From positions 2,108,001 to 2,172,000 of the forward strand of contig NZ_CP173170.1 in the NCBI RefSeq assembly GCF_044788715.1: a stretch of 64,000 nt of DNA. Direction: 5' to 3'. Position numbers and translations under genes: made by a program. How positions within the stretch are numbered: position 1 is the stretch's first letter; every line of letters begins with the position of its first letter. Below the pieces are notes generated by a model. The model was not told the origin of the DNA. It searched no databases and saw only the letters and a list, made by a program, of their open reading frames with translations. Source of the stretch: Methylotuvimicrobium sp018830325. Lineage in GTDB: Bacteria > Pseudomonadota > Gammaproteobacteria > Methylococcales > Methylomonadaceae. Shown piece by piece: positions 17,784-27,024 of this stretch.

Positions 17784-18719
17784 ATGATCGTATTCGGACC
17801 GGTACCGTCAAGACGCCTCGGGCGTAGCTTGGGAATCAATAACATACCGCCCAAACACTGCTCTTATTCGTGCCTATATTGCCAGGTAGGGCCGACAAAA
17901 GCCACGGAAATTCGGCAGCGTGCGTTTTACGAACCTGAGTATCTATTCGATGAGATCGCAAAGCATCTTGAAAAGCTTAAGCGATGCGGCGAAACGGTCG
18001 ATTATCTGACCTTCGTTCCGGACGGGGAACCGACCCTGGATGCCGGTCTTGGCAGAGCGATCGAATTGCTGCGTGTTCTTGATATCAAAATTGCCGTGAT
18101 TTCCAATGCCTCGTTGATCAGCGAACGCCAGGTTCGTGAACACCTCAAGTTGGCGGACTGGGTATCGTTGAAGGTGGATGCGGTCGATCGCTCTATTTGG
18201 CAACGCATCAATCGGCCGCACCAAGAACTCGATTTGGAGCTTATTTTGTCGGGAATGCTGAGATTCGCCGGCGAATTCACGGGAACACTGGCGACCGAGA
18301 CGATGCTGCTCGAGGATATTAATACCGGGCAAGACTCTACGAAGCGTCTGGCGTCTTTTTTGCTGAAATTGGCGCCCGAGATAGTTTATCTCTCCATACC
18401 GACACGTCCGACTGCGGACAGTAGCGTTCGCGCGGCTTGCGCGGAGACGTTGACTCGTGTCTACCAAACCGTCAATGAAGTGATGCCTCGCGTCGAATTA
18501 CTGAGCGGCTATGAGGGCAATGTCTTTTCGTCGACCGGCGATTTTGTCGAGGATATCCTGGCGATCACTGCAGTGCATCCGATGCGCAAGGATGCCGTAA
18601 TGAAGTTACTGGAAAAGAATCATCAGGACTGGAAGGCTGTTGAAGTTCTGTTGAAGCAAGGAAAGTTACAGGAAGTCGACTATGAAGGGTACAGTTTTTA
18701 TGTAAGAAGCAGTCTTTAA
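17784..18719 (+). CDS. Radical SAM protein (COG0731-like)
   Basis: A 311-residue protein with the radical SAM cluster motif CSYSCLYC (Cys near residues 27, 31, 34), preceded by FGPVPSRRLGRSLGINN, typical of COG0731 Fe-S oxidoreductases related to wyosine-type tRNA enzymes. SAM-binding elements include FVPDGEPTLD near residue 76 (the GGE-like motif). The C-terminal 60 residues resemble a small winged-helix domain (MRKDAVMKLLEKN...). AAAGGAG lies 6 nt before the ATG. The substrate is unknown; bacterial members are often uncharacterised. It is divergent from znuCB, but no functional link is evident. Confidence 0.85.
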   Translation: MIVFGPVPSRRLGRSLGINNIPPKHCSYSCLYCQVGPTKATEIRQRAFYEPEYLFDEIAKHLEKLKRCGETVDYLTFVPDGEPTLDAGLGRAIELLRVLDIKIAVISNASLISERQVREHLKLADWVSLKVDAVDRSIWQRINRPHQELDLELILSGMLRFAGEFTGTLATETMLLEDINTGQDSTKRLASFLLKLAPEIVYLSIPTRPTADSSVRAACAETLTRVYQTVNEVMPRVELLSGYEGNVFSSTGDFVEDILAITAVHPMRKDAVMKLLEKNHQDWKAVEVLLKQGKLQEVDYEGYSFYVRSSL

Positions 18720-18780
18720 ATTAGGCTATGTTCGCGTTAGCAGTTGCAACGGTTCTCTTTCCTAATAAATTAACCATTTA

Positions 18781-19155
18781 GGAAATAGTCAATGATTGCT
18801 TTCCAATGCACTGAGCGTGGAAGAGGGTACGATTACTCGCCTGACAGGACGCCGTAAACCCAGCACCTAAATTCCATAGCCTATTGGCCATGATTAATTA
18901 TATAGATAATTTAGGTGCTGGGTGAATGCAGATTTTGCATTACGCCATGGATGGCGTGTATTAGGGCACCAACAGTAGGCGCTTTAGGCGATGCAGGGCA
19001 GAAAAATGCTCCTGCATTTTCTGCATTCATTACATCCATGTAACTCAGCAATTGCCGAGGAGCAAAAATCTGCCCTGCCGGCGACGCCTGCCAATCGAGT
19101 TATCGAACCTGCTTACCTTGCATTAAAAATAGGCAAATTATTTATGACCAAATCC
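18781..19155. repeat. MITE-like element, copy 3
   Basis: The right terminal repeat reads AAATTATTTATGACCAAATCC and the diverged left one GGAAATAGTCAATGATTGC. Sub-terminal inverted repeats (GATTACTCGCCTGACAGG / GCCTGCCAATCGAGTTATCG) and the palindrome at 18859-18922 are present. The body includes GCAGATTTTGCATTACGCCATGG also seen in copy 4. Its right end directly abuts the stop codon of the next gene. Confidence 0.75.
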
Positions 19156-19533
19156 TTAGTGGGTCGATGCGTAAAGCCTTTGAATTTCTTTATATCGATT
19201 TGCCGCATCGTTCAAAGCGCTTCTGGCCGATACTAGGTCATCGTTTTTTACCGCGCTACGTGCTTTTTTAAGTACGCTGCTGGCTCGGTTGCGTTTGACG
19301 TCCAAGGCATTGTTGGCTATGTCCTTTTGCAACTGCCGGGCGTCGCTGATCAAGTCGATCAATACGGCTTTATCTGTGTCGTTATCTAGTGCGCTTTGTG
19401 CTTCTTCGACTTTGGCCAGCGTATTTTCGATAGCGGCTTTAACCTCGGCATAGGTTGGATTGGTGACCGCAAAAGCGTTGCTCGACAAAGCACCGAGCAG
19501 GAACGTAAACAGAATTTTAGCGAATGTGTTCAT
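19156..19533 (-). CDS. Small periplasmic helical protein (SmbP-like)
   Basis: About 125 residues. The ATG at 19533 is chosen because GAGG lies 6 nt upstream and it begins a signal peptide (MNTFAKILFTFLLG... cleavage near NAFA). The mature part is nearly all helix with Ala/Lys/Asp-rich heptad-like spacing (KAAIENTLAKVEEAQSALD, VLKKARSAVKNDDL). It resembles the four-helix SmbP-type fold but lacks the His-rich repeats of the SmbP gene at 51.2 kb, so metal binding is doubtful. The intergenic region behind its start contains two GTTCT-N4-AGAAC palindromes shared with marR. The stop codon abuts a MITE end. Confidence 0.65.
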   Translation of the reverse strand: MNTFAKILFTFLLGALSSNAFAVTNPTYAEVKAAIENTLAKVEEAQSALDNDTDKAVLIDLISDARQLQKDIANNALDVKRNRASSVLKKARSAVKNDDLVSARSALNDAANRYKEIQRLYASTH

Positions 19534-19666
19534 AGAAAACCTCAGAAATGAAAAAAACAAGATATATAGCCTGGAGATTATTAGTGGCTTCGGAAGCAAA
19601 GCATTGAGTCAATCTCAAGGTGTGGTGATAGTCTACCTTAATAAAGGACTAATTAGAACTAAAAAG

Positions 19667-19680
19667 GTTCTAACCAGAAC
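19667..19680. promoter_or_regulatory. Palindromic operator candidate (distal)
   Basis: GTTCT-AACC-AGAAC, a perfect 5-bp dyad with a 4-bp spacer. It lies 134 bp upstream of the small periplasmic protein gene and shares both arms and spacing with the site beside marR. A further AGAAC half-site (AATTAGAAC) lies just to its left. Confidence 0.5.
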
Positions 19681-19959
19681 AAATATTTCAAATCAGTTTT
19701 CTTGCTCTCATGCTACGGATTATCGGTAATGCATTTAAATATAATTAAAATCATATGCTTGGGAAATATATCGGAGGTCGGTTAGGAGCTTTTTACGTCA
19801 GCGACTCCGATAACATTTGGGCGGCAAGACTTGCCGAAATAAACAGGAAGATCAAAACTTGCCGTTCATATAGAGGTTTCCAATAGTTTTGTATGACTGC
19901 ATCGCGGCAGGTTTCGCGGTGAAAGCTTGCCGGGCTTATCGTTTGGCGCTATCCTGATC

Positions 19960-19973
19960 GTTCTGATTAGAAC
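19960..19973. promoter_or_regulatory. Palindromic operator candidate (marR-proximal)
   Basis: GTTCT-GATT-AGAAC, ending 15 bp before the marR start codon. This is a usual position for autorepression by a MarR dimer. The remaining 19681-19959 shows no other clear feature. Confidence 0.55.
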
Positions 19974-19988
19974 TTTTTAGTTGATCGC

Positions 19989-20453
19989 ATGACAGTCTCT
20001 TCTACATTCCCAGGCGTGTTGCGTGACTTATTACGCACACATCAAGCTTTTTTATCTTATGCGGCGGTTCATGTTCAAAAATTCGATCTGACCTTGCCCC
20101 AGTACGACGTCATCATCACCCTGGGTGGTACGGAAGGCATGACGCCTAAAAAACTGGGTGAAGAAACGCTGATCACGAAAGGCACGCTGACCGGAGTCGT
20201 CTGCCGATTGGAGGATAAAGGACTCGTTCGGCGCTGCGCTTCCGCGAAGGATGGCCGGAGCCAAATCATCAGTTTGACCGAGGCTGGAAAAGATATCTAT
20301 GAACGATCTTATCCGGAACATTTACGTTACATCGGCCGTTTGTTCGACGATTATGAATCCGAAGAAATAGGGGCGCTCGAGGCCAGTCTGGTGCGTTTGT
20401 ACCAGGCAATTGCGGCTGCGCGGAATGGGGAAGAGGGCGCGGGTGACGATTGA
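19989..20453 (+). CDS. MarR-family transcriptional regulator
   Basis: A 154-residue winged-helix DNA-binding protein. The helix-turn-helix covers about residues 45-75 (PKKLGEETLITKGTLTGVVCRLEDKGLV) and is followed by the wing RRCASAKDGRSQIISLTEAGKDIYE, the MarR signature. N- and C-terminal helices form the dimer interface. It probably represses itself and perhaps the divergent small periplasmic gene through the two palindromes in the gap. The effector is unknown; MarR proteins typically sense phenolics, oxidants or metals. Confidence 0.9.
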   Translation: MTVSSTFPGVLRDLLRTHQAFLSYAAVHVQKFDLTLPQYDVIITLGGTEGMTPKKLGEETLITKGTLTGVVCRLEDKGLVRRCASAKDGRSQIISLTEAGKDIYERSYPEHLRYIGRLFDDYESEEIGALEASLVRLYQAIAAARNGEEGAGDD

Positions 20454-20800
20454 AAGGATTTTAACCTAGAAAATGAATTTCACCATGAAGAATAAGAAGT
20501 TAATTCAATAACTTGTTATGCGTTTGTATGGTACTTTCTTTTACCCAAGAGGTTAGTGGAAATATTTAAGTAATCTCTTGAAATACTTCATTACTTTCAT
20601 GTGACTCATGGTTAAGTTGCCGAAATTAGGTTTAGAGTTGTTTATCTCGGTAGCTTAGGAAAACGAAACATAGCTGCCTCATTTGATTTTCTCGGTTTGA
20701 TGACCTTGAAGTAACAATCGCTATAAACTTTTCATCATTATCAACAATCGCTAAACTATGCCGTTTTTCAAGAGCGCCCCGGCTCTTAATATTTCGATAA
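20454..20800. other. Intergenic region with no recognised feature
   Basis: About 350 AT-rich bases between marR and the DUF3422 gene. I see no open frame, clear hairpin terminator, repeat-family copy or convincing promoter. Confidence 0.6.
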
Positions 20801-22129
20801 ATGACAACCGACAATAATGTGACGACTCTATTTCCCCTGCCGCAAAATCATCCGCAACGTTTCGTATTGCACAATGAAGTCCATGCCCGTGCCTCGTTGA
20901 ATTTGGAATTGCCGATCAGGGCCTCTCATCTGGCCTTGTTGTTGACGAGCGATGAAAAACAGCGCGAACGCGATCATTTAAGTAAGCTCTGCCAGCGCTA
21001 CGGCAAGCCCTGTCCCGAAAAAGACGCTAGCCATTTGAGCGAAACCTTCGATACGTTCGAGATTCGGTGGGAGCAGCATAGCGAATTCAGCACCTACACG
21101 TTTTACGTAGCGAATACGCCGGCTGATCCGTTTTCCGACCCTGCGTTGAAAAAAGTGCCGGTCGATTGGCTTTCCGAATTGCCGGGTCAATTGATGGTCG
21201 CCGCGCATGCCGCAATCCAACCGGCGGCCGTCGTCAAGAACGGCGACGGACTCGATATGGCCGCGATTTCCGCCTGTTTCGCGAACAATCCGGTCGTCGG
21301 TTCCAGCGTGACCGGCGGGGACGCCCAAGTATTTACTGATTTTAGGGTACATGTCGACGGGTTCAGCCGTTTTCTGATCGTCGACCATAATTTGCGCTCG
21401 GCGCAGGCGGGGCGATTGCTGCATCGTCTGTTCGAAATCGAAGTCTACCGAGTGATGGCACTGTTGGCATTTCCTATTGCGAAAAAGCTCGCGCCGGAGC
21501 TGAGACGGGCCAACCAAAAGCTTTATACAATCACGAATGCGATGGCGCAATCGGACAACAGCAAAGACGCAGGTCTGTTGGACGAATTGACGACGTTAGC
21601 TGCCGAAATCGAAAACCATATTTCGACGCATCTGTTTCGCTTCACGGCCGCAAGCGCTTACTATCAGCTCGTCGGTCAGCGCCTAGAAGATTTACGCGAA
21701 GTCCGGATTCAAGGCATACAGACGCTCGGTGAATTCATTCGGAGGCGCATGGAACCGGCGATGAGCACTTGCTATTCGACCTCCAAACGCTTCACGTCCC
21801 TGTCTGAAAGAGTCGGCAATGCGAGCCAATTACTGCGAACCCGCGTCGATATCGTGATCGAACGACAGAACCAAGGCTTGCTAACCTCGATGGCGCGCCG
21901 CGCGAAAATGCAATTCAAGATGCAACAAACCGTCGAAGGCATTTCGATCGTCGCGATCACCTATTACGCGACAGGACTGATCGGCTCGGTCTCCAAGGCG
22001 CTACGTGCGGCCGGTTGGCCGGTTAATCCGGAACTGGCGGTCGGCGCGGCGATTCCGTTCGTGATGATCGCAGTCGCGTTGGGCCTAAAACGGATTCACA
22101 AGATGATTGAAAAAACGAGCGAGGAATGA
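20801..22129 (+). CDS. DUF3422 family membrane protein
   Basis: A 442-residue protein whose opening HPQRFVLHNEVHARASLNLELPIRASHLALL is the DUF3422 hallmark. The middle is soluble with long helices (about residues 200-370), including ETYR/EVYRVMALLAFPIAK-like and EDLREVRIQGIQTLGEFIRRRMEPAMSTC segments. Two hydrophobic segments close the protein (VEGISIVAITYYATGLIG and ELAVGAAIPFVMIAVALGL). The family is widespread in proteobacteria and has no established function. It appears monocistronic. Confidence 0.88.
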   Translation: MTTDNNVTTLFPLPQNHPQRFVLHNEVHARASLNLELPIRASHLALLLTSDEKQRERDHLSKLCQRYGKPCPEKDASHLSETFDTFEIRWEQHSEFSTYTFYVANTPADPFSDPALKKVPVDWLSELPGQLMVAAHAAIQPAAVVKNGDGLDMAAISACFANNPVVGSSVTGGDAQVFTDFRVHVDGFSRFLIVDHNLRSAQAGRLLHRLFEIEVYRVMALLAFPIAKKLAPELRRANQKLYTITNAMAQSDNSKDAGLLDELTTLAAEIENHISTHLFRFTAASAYYQLVGQRLEDLREVRIQGIQTLGEFIRRRMEPAMSTCYSTSKRFTSLSERVGNASQLLRTRVDIVIERQNQGLLTSMARRAKMQFKMQQTVEGISIVAITYYATGLIGSVSKALRAAGWPVNPELAVGAAIPFVMIAVALGLKRIHKMIEKTSEE

Positions 22130-22440
22130 AGACGGGTAGGCCGGGTTAGCGATAGCTAATCTTCTACATTTCAAGGCGTTCTATTTTTAATGTTGGTTTT
22201 GGGAATGCTTTTGCCTGAAATTCCGGTTTCCCGAGGCCGGCAAGCCAAAGCTTGCCAATCAATCGTTCCCAAGCTATGGTTTGTAGGCCGAACATCAAGA
22301 AAATCGAAATTTGGAGGCAGAGGCGCGTTTTCGATTCGGCTATGTAAATTGTTAGTTGAACCGAGGGCGTTGGAGTGGGCAAATTAAACCTGACCACTTT
22401 ATTCCTTTTTTTGGGAAAATAAACATCATGCCTATTCATC

Positions 22441-22605
22441 GTTCCTACGCTCTGCGTGGGAATGCATCCCGGGACGCTCTGCGTCCCCATAGGTCGATAA
22501 TCCCTACAAGAGCAACGATACATTCTCTGCAGTTTCATAACCCAATTACCCTCCGCAGTCGACGCAGAGCGTCTAAAGCGGCATTCCCACGAAGAGCATG
22601 GGAAC
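22441..22605. repeat. Inverted repeat of the GTTCC..ACGCTCTGCGTGGGAATGC family
   Basis: The left arm (22441-22487) reads GTTCCTACGCTCTGCGTGGG and continues through a second small palindrome GGGACGCTCTGCGTCCC. The right arm (22561-22605) is its inverted, diverged copy ending in GCATTCCCACGAAGAGCATG. It lies in a 670-bp gap between the DUF3422 and dctM genes; the rest of that gap shows nothing I can name. A single-arm copy occurs at 44934. Confidence 0.7.
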
Positions 22606-22801
22606 GAGCGGTTTGTGGGGATACCTCAGAACCTGCCCCCTTTTTCGTACATACAAATGGGCAGTAAGGGCTCGTATAATAAATTTTTCCAACAGCGGAA
22701 TTTCTTCTATGCTCCATTGCTGCCGGTGAGATTGCCCGTTAAAAGGTGATTTCCTTCAACGCGTTACCGAAGCCGAACCGCAACAGGTCGATATCAATGG
22801 C

Positions 22802-24091
22802 TTATGACCGACTTGCTCCTAGCCAACTCGGCAAGCCTAATGTGAGCGCCGGCCAATAAGTGATGATTAGCACGGCCAACAGCAGAATGAAGAAAAAGGG
22901 CAATGTAGCCTGGTATAGCTGTAGTAACGGGCGCTGGAATCGGTAACTAGCGATAAACAAGTTCATGCCCACCGGCGGCGTGAAATAGCCGATTTGCATA
23001 TTCGCCAGAAAAATAATGCCCAGATGCACCGGGTCTACGCCGTAACCGACCGCGATCGGCAGCAGCAACGGGATCATGATGACCAACGCGGCGAAGATGT
23101 CGAGCATCATGCCCAAGGCCAGCAAAAACACGTTCAGCGCGATGAGAAAGGTCAATCGGCTCGAAATATGATCGTGAACGAATTCGAACAAACGTCCGGG
23201 TACATCGGCATCGATCATCACGTTCGTCGAGGCCAACGAAACGCCTAAAATCACCAGAATGCCGCCGACCATGACCATTGCGCTCCGCATCACGGCTGGC
23301 AATTGGCTGAGACTGATTTCGCGGTGAATCAAGACTTCGACTGTCAGCACATAGACCGTCGTGACGGCGGCGGCTTCCGATACCGCGAAATAGCCGCTGT
23401 AAATGCCGCCCAGCACGATAAACGGCAGCGGCAATTCCCAGCGCGATTCGCGCAAAGCCTGCCAGGCTTCGTTTACGGTGAATTGGGTTAGTCCAATATC
23501 GCGGTTATGCCAATAACTCCAACCCGACAACATGACCAGCATCAGCAGGCCCGGCATGATGCCGGCCAAAAACAATTCATCGATCGTAAACGGGCGGCCG
23601 ACGCTCATTTGCTGGGCGATAACGCCGTACAATATTAGCGGTAAGGAAGGGGCGAACAGCAAACCCAGGCTACCGGATGTCGTGACCAAGCCAAGGCTGA
23701 AATTTTCATGGTAACCGGCTTTGATCAAGGCCGGATAAAGCAAGGCGCCCAATGCGACGATCGTGACGCCCGAAGCGCCGGTAAACGTCGTCAACAATGC
23801 GCAAGCCGTCAATGAAACCATGGCCAGGCCGCCCGGCAGCCAGCCCAGCAGGGCTTGAGTCAGTCGCATCAGTCTTGTGGGTGCTTGGCTTTCGCTCAAT
23901 AAATAACCGGCAAACGTAAACAGCGGAATCGCCAGCAATATCGACATATCGGCCAGCCGGTAAAATTCGATCGCTACGACCATTAGGTCGATGTCGTTAT
24001 GATAAAAACCGAGCAGGGCGCTAGCGGCGATAATCGCGAACAATGGAGTACCCAATAGCGCCAGAACGATTAGCGCAACGACGACGAGCAT
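22802..24091 (-). CDS. dctM: TRAP transporter large permease (DctM)
   Basis: A 429-residue integral membrane protein with about twelve hydrophobic segments. Its N-terminus (MLVVVALIVLALLGTPLFAII) and GASGVTIVALGALLYPAL and MMLDIFAALVIMIPLLLPIA segments are typical of the DctM subunit, which forms the ion-coupled transport channel. Its start overlaps the dctQ stop by one base (TGATG), indicating coupling. Substrates of TRAP systems are usually organic acids; the binding protein gene lies upstream in the same operon. No specific substrate can be read from sequence. Confidence 0.92.
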   Translation of the reverse strand: MLVVVALIVLALLGTPLFAIIAASALLGFYHNDIDLMVVAIEFYRLADMSILLAIPLFTFAGYLLSESQAPTRLMRLTQALLGWLPGGLAMVSLTACALLTTFTGASGVTIVALGALLYPALIKAGYHENFSLGLVTTSGSLGLLFAPSLPLILYGVIAQQMSVGRPFTIDELFLAGIMPGLLMLVMLSGWSYWHNRDIGLTQFTVNEAWQALRESRWELPLPFIVLGGIYSGYFAVSEAAAVTTVYVLTVEVLIHREISLSQLPAVMRSAMVMVGGILVILGVSLASTNVMIDADVPGRLFEFVHDHISSRLTFLIALNVFLLALGMMLDIFAALVIMIPLLLPIAVGYGVDPVHLGIIFLANMQIGYFTPPVGMNLFIASYRFQRPLLQLYQATLPFFFILLLAVLIITYWPALTLGLPSWLGASRS

Positions 24092-24570
24092 CAGGGCGCC
24101 TCTCTATTCAACAAGACCGAAAGCCCATGTAATGTAAAACGCAGGCTCATGATGCCGAAGCCGAATGGAATGACCAGTTGGCAAATCCAGGCGGGAACCG
24201 AGGCGAATGCCATAGTCGCATATTGATAGTCCATCAGCATCAATCGCGCGCCTTGCCAAGCCAACAGAGCGCAAATGATAGCGGTAAACCAGTGGCTGAG
24301 GAGTAGAGCGGGTATTTTTAGAAAGCGAGGAAGGAATTTGCTAAGGACATCGATACTGATATGGTTATTATCGCGGGTTGCGGACATTGCCCCGAGCAGA
24401 GCGATCCATAGCACCAGGATACGCAGCAGCGGGTCGGCCCAGTCCAAGCCGGCGCCCCAAACGTTTCGGAGCACGACCTGGCCGATGGCCAGCAAAATCA
24501 TCGCGGCGAGTACCAACGCTAAAATGCCGTCTTCGAGACGTCTTAATCCGTTGATGAGACGACGACACAT
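24091..24570 (-). CDS. dctQ: TRAP transporter small permease (DctQ)
   Basis: A 159-residue protein with four hydrophobic segments (about residues 13-32, 43-60, 85-105, 125-147) in the pattern of DctQ. The RDNNHISIDVLSKFLP stretch between segments two and three is a strong DctQ signature (NxHxxxD). It lies 4 bp after dctP and overlaps dctM by one base, so the three form a coupled unit. Confidence 0.92.
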   Translation of the reverse strand: MCRRLINGLRRLEDGILALVLAAMILLAIGQVVLRNVWGAGLDWADPLLRILVLWIALLGAMSATRDNNHISIDVLSKFLPRFLKIPALLLSHWFTAIICALLAWQGARLMLMDYQYATMAFASVPAWICQLVIPFGFGIMSLRFTLHGLSVLLNREAP

Positions 24571-24574
24571 GGGT

Positions 24575-25579
24575 TTAGCGGACTGAACCCTGGCGAAAAT
24601 CGTTCAGATGCCGTCTTAAGGTCTCGATGATCGATTGGCTGAGAATGCCTTCCCGTTCCATTTTCGATTTGGTATCTTCGAGCATCGCTTGCCAGTTTTT
24701 TCGATCGTTTTCATCGGTTGCGACAAATTGTATGCCTTGGTTGCGTAAAACCCTGAGCGCTTCGGTATTATCTCGGCGATTAATGCTGTTGAACTCTTTA
24801 TAAACCGCGCCGATCACCTCGCGAACGATTTGTTGATCGCCGGGCCTTAATCGTGAGAAGGCTCGGGCTTGAACGATCATCGTGCCGTACAAATAAGCCA
24901 ACGGTTCGTCGGTGACGTATTTGATGCGGGCGTGCCATTGCAGCGCTATGGCACCCATCGGCGAGGTTGCGACCGTATTGATTAAGCCTGTTTGCAATGC
25001 AGTCATTACATCGGTTAACGGCAGAGATATCGGCGATACGCCGATGGTTTGAAAGGCGCTTCTGCTGATGTAATCGCCTTCGGGAACCCATATCTTTTGG
25101 CCTTTTAGGTCATCGACCCGCGACACCGGTTTGTCCGACATCAAATAAGCAAAACCGCCTTCGCTCAGGCCGAAGCTGATAAAGCCGTTTTGCTCGAGAC
25201 CTTTGATGATCAAATCGTCCATGCGCGAGCGCACATAATCGACTTCGTCGAAAGAACGAAAAATCAACGGCAAGCTATACACCTGAGAATCCGGGTAAAT
25301 GTCCTTCAAGCCGCCGCCTGGAAAAATACCGCCTTGTAATTGATTGACATTGATTTTACGCATCACGCTGGCATCATTGCCCATGATGCCGCCCGGATAA
25401 AAACGAAAGGTGACGCGGCCATTCGTGCGCCGTTTGATTTCGTCGGCCGCCTCGCGCATTTTTTCCATCCAGACCGTACCGTCCGGCGAAGCCGTTGCGA
25501 TTTTGAGCATTTGCGATAGGGCAGGAGGCGAAAAAACCATCAGGCACATTAAAAACAGAGTCGCGATTAAATGATGCAT
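24575..25579 (-). CDS. dctP: TRAP transporter substrate-binding protein (DctP family)
   Basis: A 334-residue periplasmic protein with a signal peptide (residues 1-22, cleavage near ALSQ). The family features are LKIATASPDGTVWMEKMREAADEIKRRTNGRV at the start, MGNDASVMRKINVNQLQGG near residue 67, the ligand-arginine region PEGDYISRSAFQTIGVSP near residue 165 and LPLTDVMTALQTGLINTV. These fit the DctP/TatP group of organic-acid binding proteins. It is followed by dctQ and preceded by the TatT gene, so the system resembles the Treponema TatT-TatP arrangement. Confidence 0.92.
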   Translation of the reverse strand: MHHLIATLFLMCLMVFSPPALSQMLKIATASPDGTVWMEKMREAADEIKRRTNGRVTFRFYPGGIMGNDASVMRKINVNQLQGGIFPGGGLKDIYPDSQVYSLPLIFRSFDEVDYVRSRMDDLIIKGLEQNGFISFGLSEGGFAYLMSDKPVSRVDDLKGQKIWVPEGDYISRSAFQTIGVSPISLPLTDVMTALQTGLINTVATSPMGAIALQWHARIKYVTDEPLAYLYGTMIVQARAFSRLRPGDQQIVREVIGAVYKEFNSINRRDNTEALRVLRNQGIQFVATDENDRKNWQAMLEDTKSKMEREGILSQSIIETLRRHLNDFRQGSVR

Positions 25580-25582
25580 AGT

Positions 25583-26479
25583 TTACTCATGGAAGTAGCT
25601 GTCGGATTCATCTAATAATAGTTGGGCTTCTTGTTGCGCGATCGTATTGGAAAGGGACAAGCCAGGCACATTCGGATCGGCCTGCAGCACTTCGCGCAAC
25701 AAACGGTCGTGCATTTCACGGTCATACAGCATCCGTGCATAATTGCGCGCCAAGGCGACCTTGACGGCCAGGTCGTTGCCGCGCGACAGTTCAATTGCGC
25801 GCTCGAAATGGCTTCTAGCGGTTTCCGGATTGCCGCCCAAAGCCGGCGATAACTGCGAGCGGAGTAGTCCTAGGTAGTAATGCGCACGGCCGGAATCGAG
25901 GGACTCGTCTAATTCGAGGATTCTCTCGAACAACGATTCGATTTTCGGGCGGTCGGCAATCGCATTCCAGTCGCGGCTGTGAGCTTGCAACCACGCAGCC
26001 CAAGCCAAACCGTAGGTATAGAGTTCATTCAAGGCCGCGCGATCGGCATTTTGCAAAGCCGGTGCGAAAGCGTCATGCGGCAATTGGTCGATATGGCATA
26101 GGGATGGTTGCTCCAAACAAAGTGCTCGTTCGGCGTAAACGCGCGCTTTATTGGTGAGGTTGCGGGCACGGGCCGGCTCCCTCACCAATTCCGATGCATA
26201 AAATGCATAGAGCTTAGCGCCGGAAACCAGTCGGTCCGTATTTTCCGATTCTTGCTCGATCAATCCGTCGGTCATCAATAGATAAGCCGGCAAGCCTTCG
26301 CGCACGATCTCGATGTCGTTTTGATTGAGAATAGCATCGGACAAAGAATCGGAAAGGTTTTGCAGAGACGCGCTCACGCAACCAGTTAAAAATGCCGATA
26401 AAACCGGCAATAAAATAAATCGGGTTATTTTCGCTATGACCACAGGATTATTCAGAAAAATTCGAATTCGGTGGGCCAT
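25583..26479 (-). CDS. TRAP-associated lipoprotein, TatT family
   Basis: A 298-residue lipoprotein (lipobox FLTGC, Cys near residue 33) rich in helix pairs, consistent with the TPR-like TatT component known from Treponema pallidum. Features include YLLMTDGLIEQESENTDRLVSGAKLYAFYAS near residue 66 and RAHYYLGLLRSQLSPALGGNPETARSHFERA near residue 200. TatT trimers bind the DctP-type protein and are thought to help hydrophobic ligands reach it. It opens the operon, 4 bp before dctP. The start is uncertain: ATG at 26479 is embedded in a TATAAT-like string, and a later GTG would give a shorter signal peptide. Confidence 0.85.
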   Translation of the reverse strand: MAHRIRIFLNNPVVIAKITRFILLPVLSAFLTGCVSASLQNLSDSLSDAILNQNDIEIVREGLPAYLLMTDGLIEQESENTDRLVSGAKLYAFYASELVREPARARNLTNKARVYAERALCLEQPSLCHIDQLPHDAFAPALQNADRAALNELYTYGLAWAAWLQAHSRDWNAIADRPKIESLFERILELDESLDSGRAHYYLGLLRSQLSPALGGNPETARSHFERAIELSRGNDLAVKVALARNYARMLYDREMHDRLLREVLQADPNVPGLSLSNTIAQQEAQLLLDESDSYFHE

Positions 26480-26597
26480 TATACCTTTATTGGTCAGCGA
26501 AAGAATACAGAAGCTAAAGGTGGATCGCTAAAGAGTAGCATCTATAATCGCTGCTTCGGGGTTGCATAAATTCGGTGTTGAATCCAAGATTGAATTT

Positions 26598-27023
26598 TCA
26601 GATTTCAAATTCGTTTAGCGCCAAGCGAAGGGATTGAGGAAGAGGCGTAGGGCGCATTGCCGTTCCCTCTTTCATCATAGAGGCGATTTGTTGTTCACCA
26701 CTGGCGATCAATTCTTCAGTGTTGTCTTTACGGACTCTTAGATAATCGAATTTCATTGTAACGCGGTTTTGTGTGATCTGAGTCGCGTACATTTTAATGA
26801 GCACTTCGTCCAAAGCGAATAATTCCTGAAAGTATTCGCACGATATCCGCGTCGTTACTAGGCTTAACCCTTGCCCAAGCGCATCGATCACGTCGGATGC
26901 ATAATCGCGTATAAACATTTCACGTACTCGGCCTTGCCAACGGATATGGTTGGCGAAATAGACATTGCCGACTAAGTTGGTTTCTTCAAAGCTAACGATG
27001 TGCCGATATTCGTAGGCTTTCAT
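26598..27023 (-). CDS. Enediyne-type acyl thioesterase (E10, CalE7/SgcE10 family)
   Basis: A 141-residue hot-dog thioesterase. The run EYRHIVSFEETNLVGNVYF and the following RWQGRVREMFIRD closely match the enediyne E10 subfamily, which differs from ordinary 4-hydroxybenzoyl-CoA thioesterases by lacking the catalytic Asp; an Asn occupies VGNVYF. E10 releases the nascent polyene from the PKSE acyl carrier domain. The ATG lies one base after the PKSE stop. It ends the five-gene cassette; 119 bp separate it from the TatT gene, so read-through into the TRAP operon is possible but not shown. Confidence 0.92.
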   Translation of the reverse strand: MKAYEYRHIVSFEETNLVGNVYFANHIRWQGRVREMFIRDYASDVIDALGQGLSLVTTRISCEYFQELFALDEVLIKMYATQITQNRVTMKFDYLRVRKDNTEELIASGEQQIASMMKEGTAMRPTPLPQSLRLALNEFEI

Positions 27024-27024
27024 A

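Noticed and set aside
22164..22538. 124-codon minus-strand open frame
   Set aside because: It is made partly of the dispersed repeat, lacks a ribosome site and shows no protein-like signature.
26480..26600. TATAAT at the tatT start as its promoter
   Set aside because: It overlaps the ATG at 26479, so it could serve only a later start codon; evidence is too weak to annotate.
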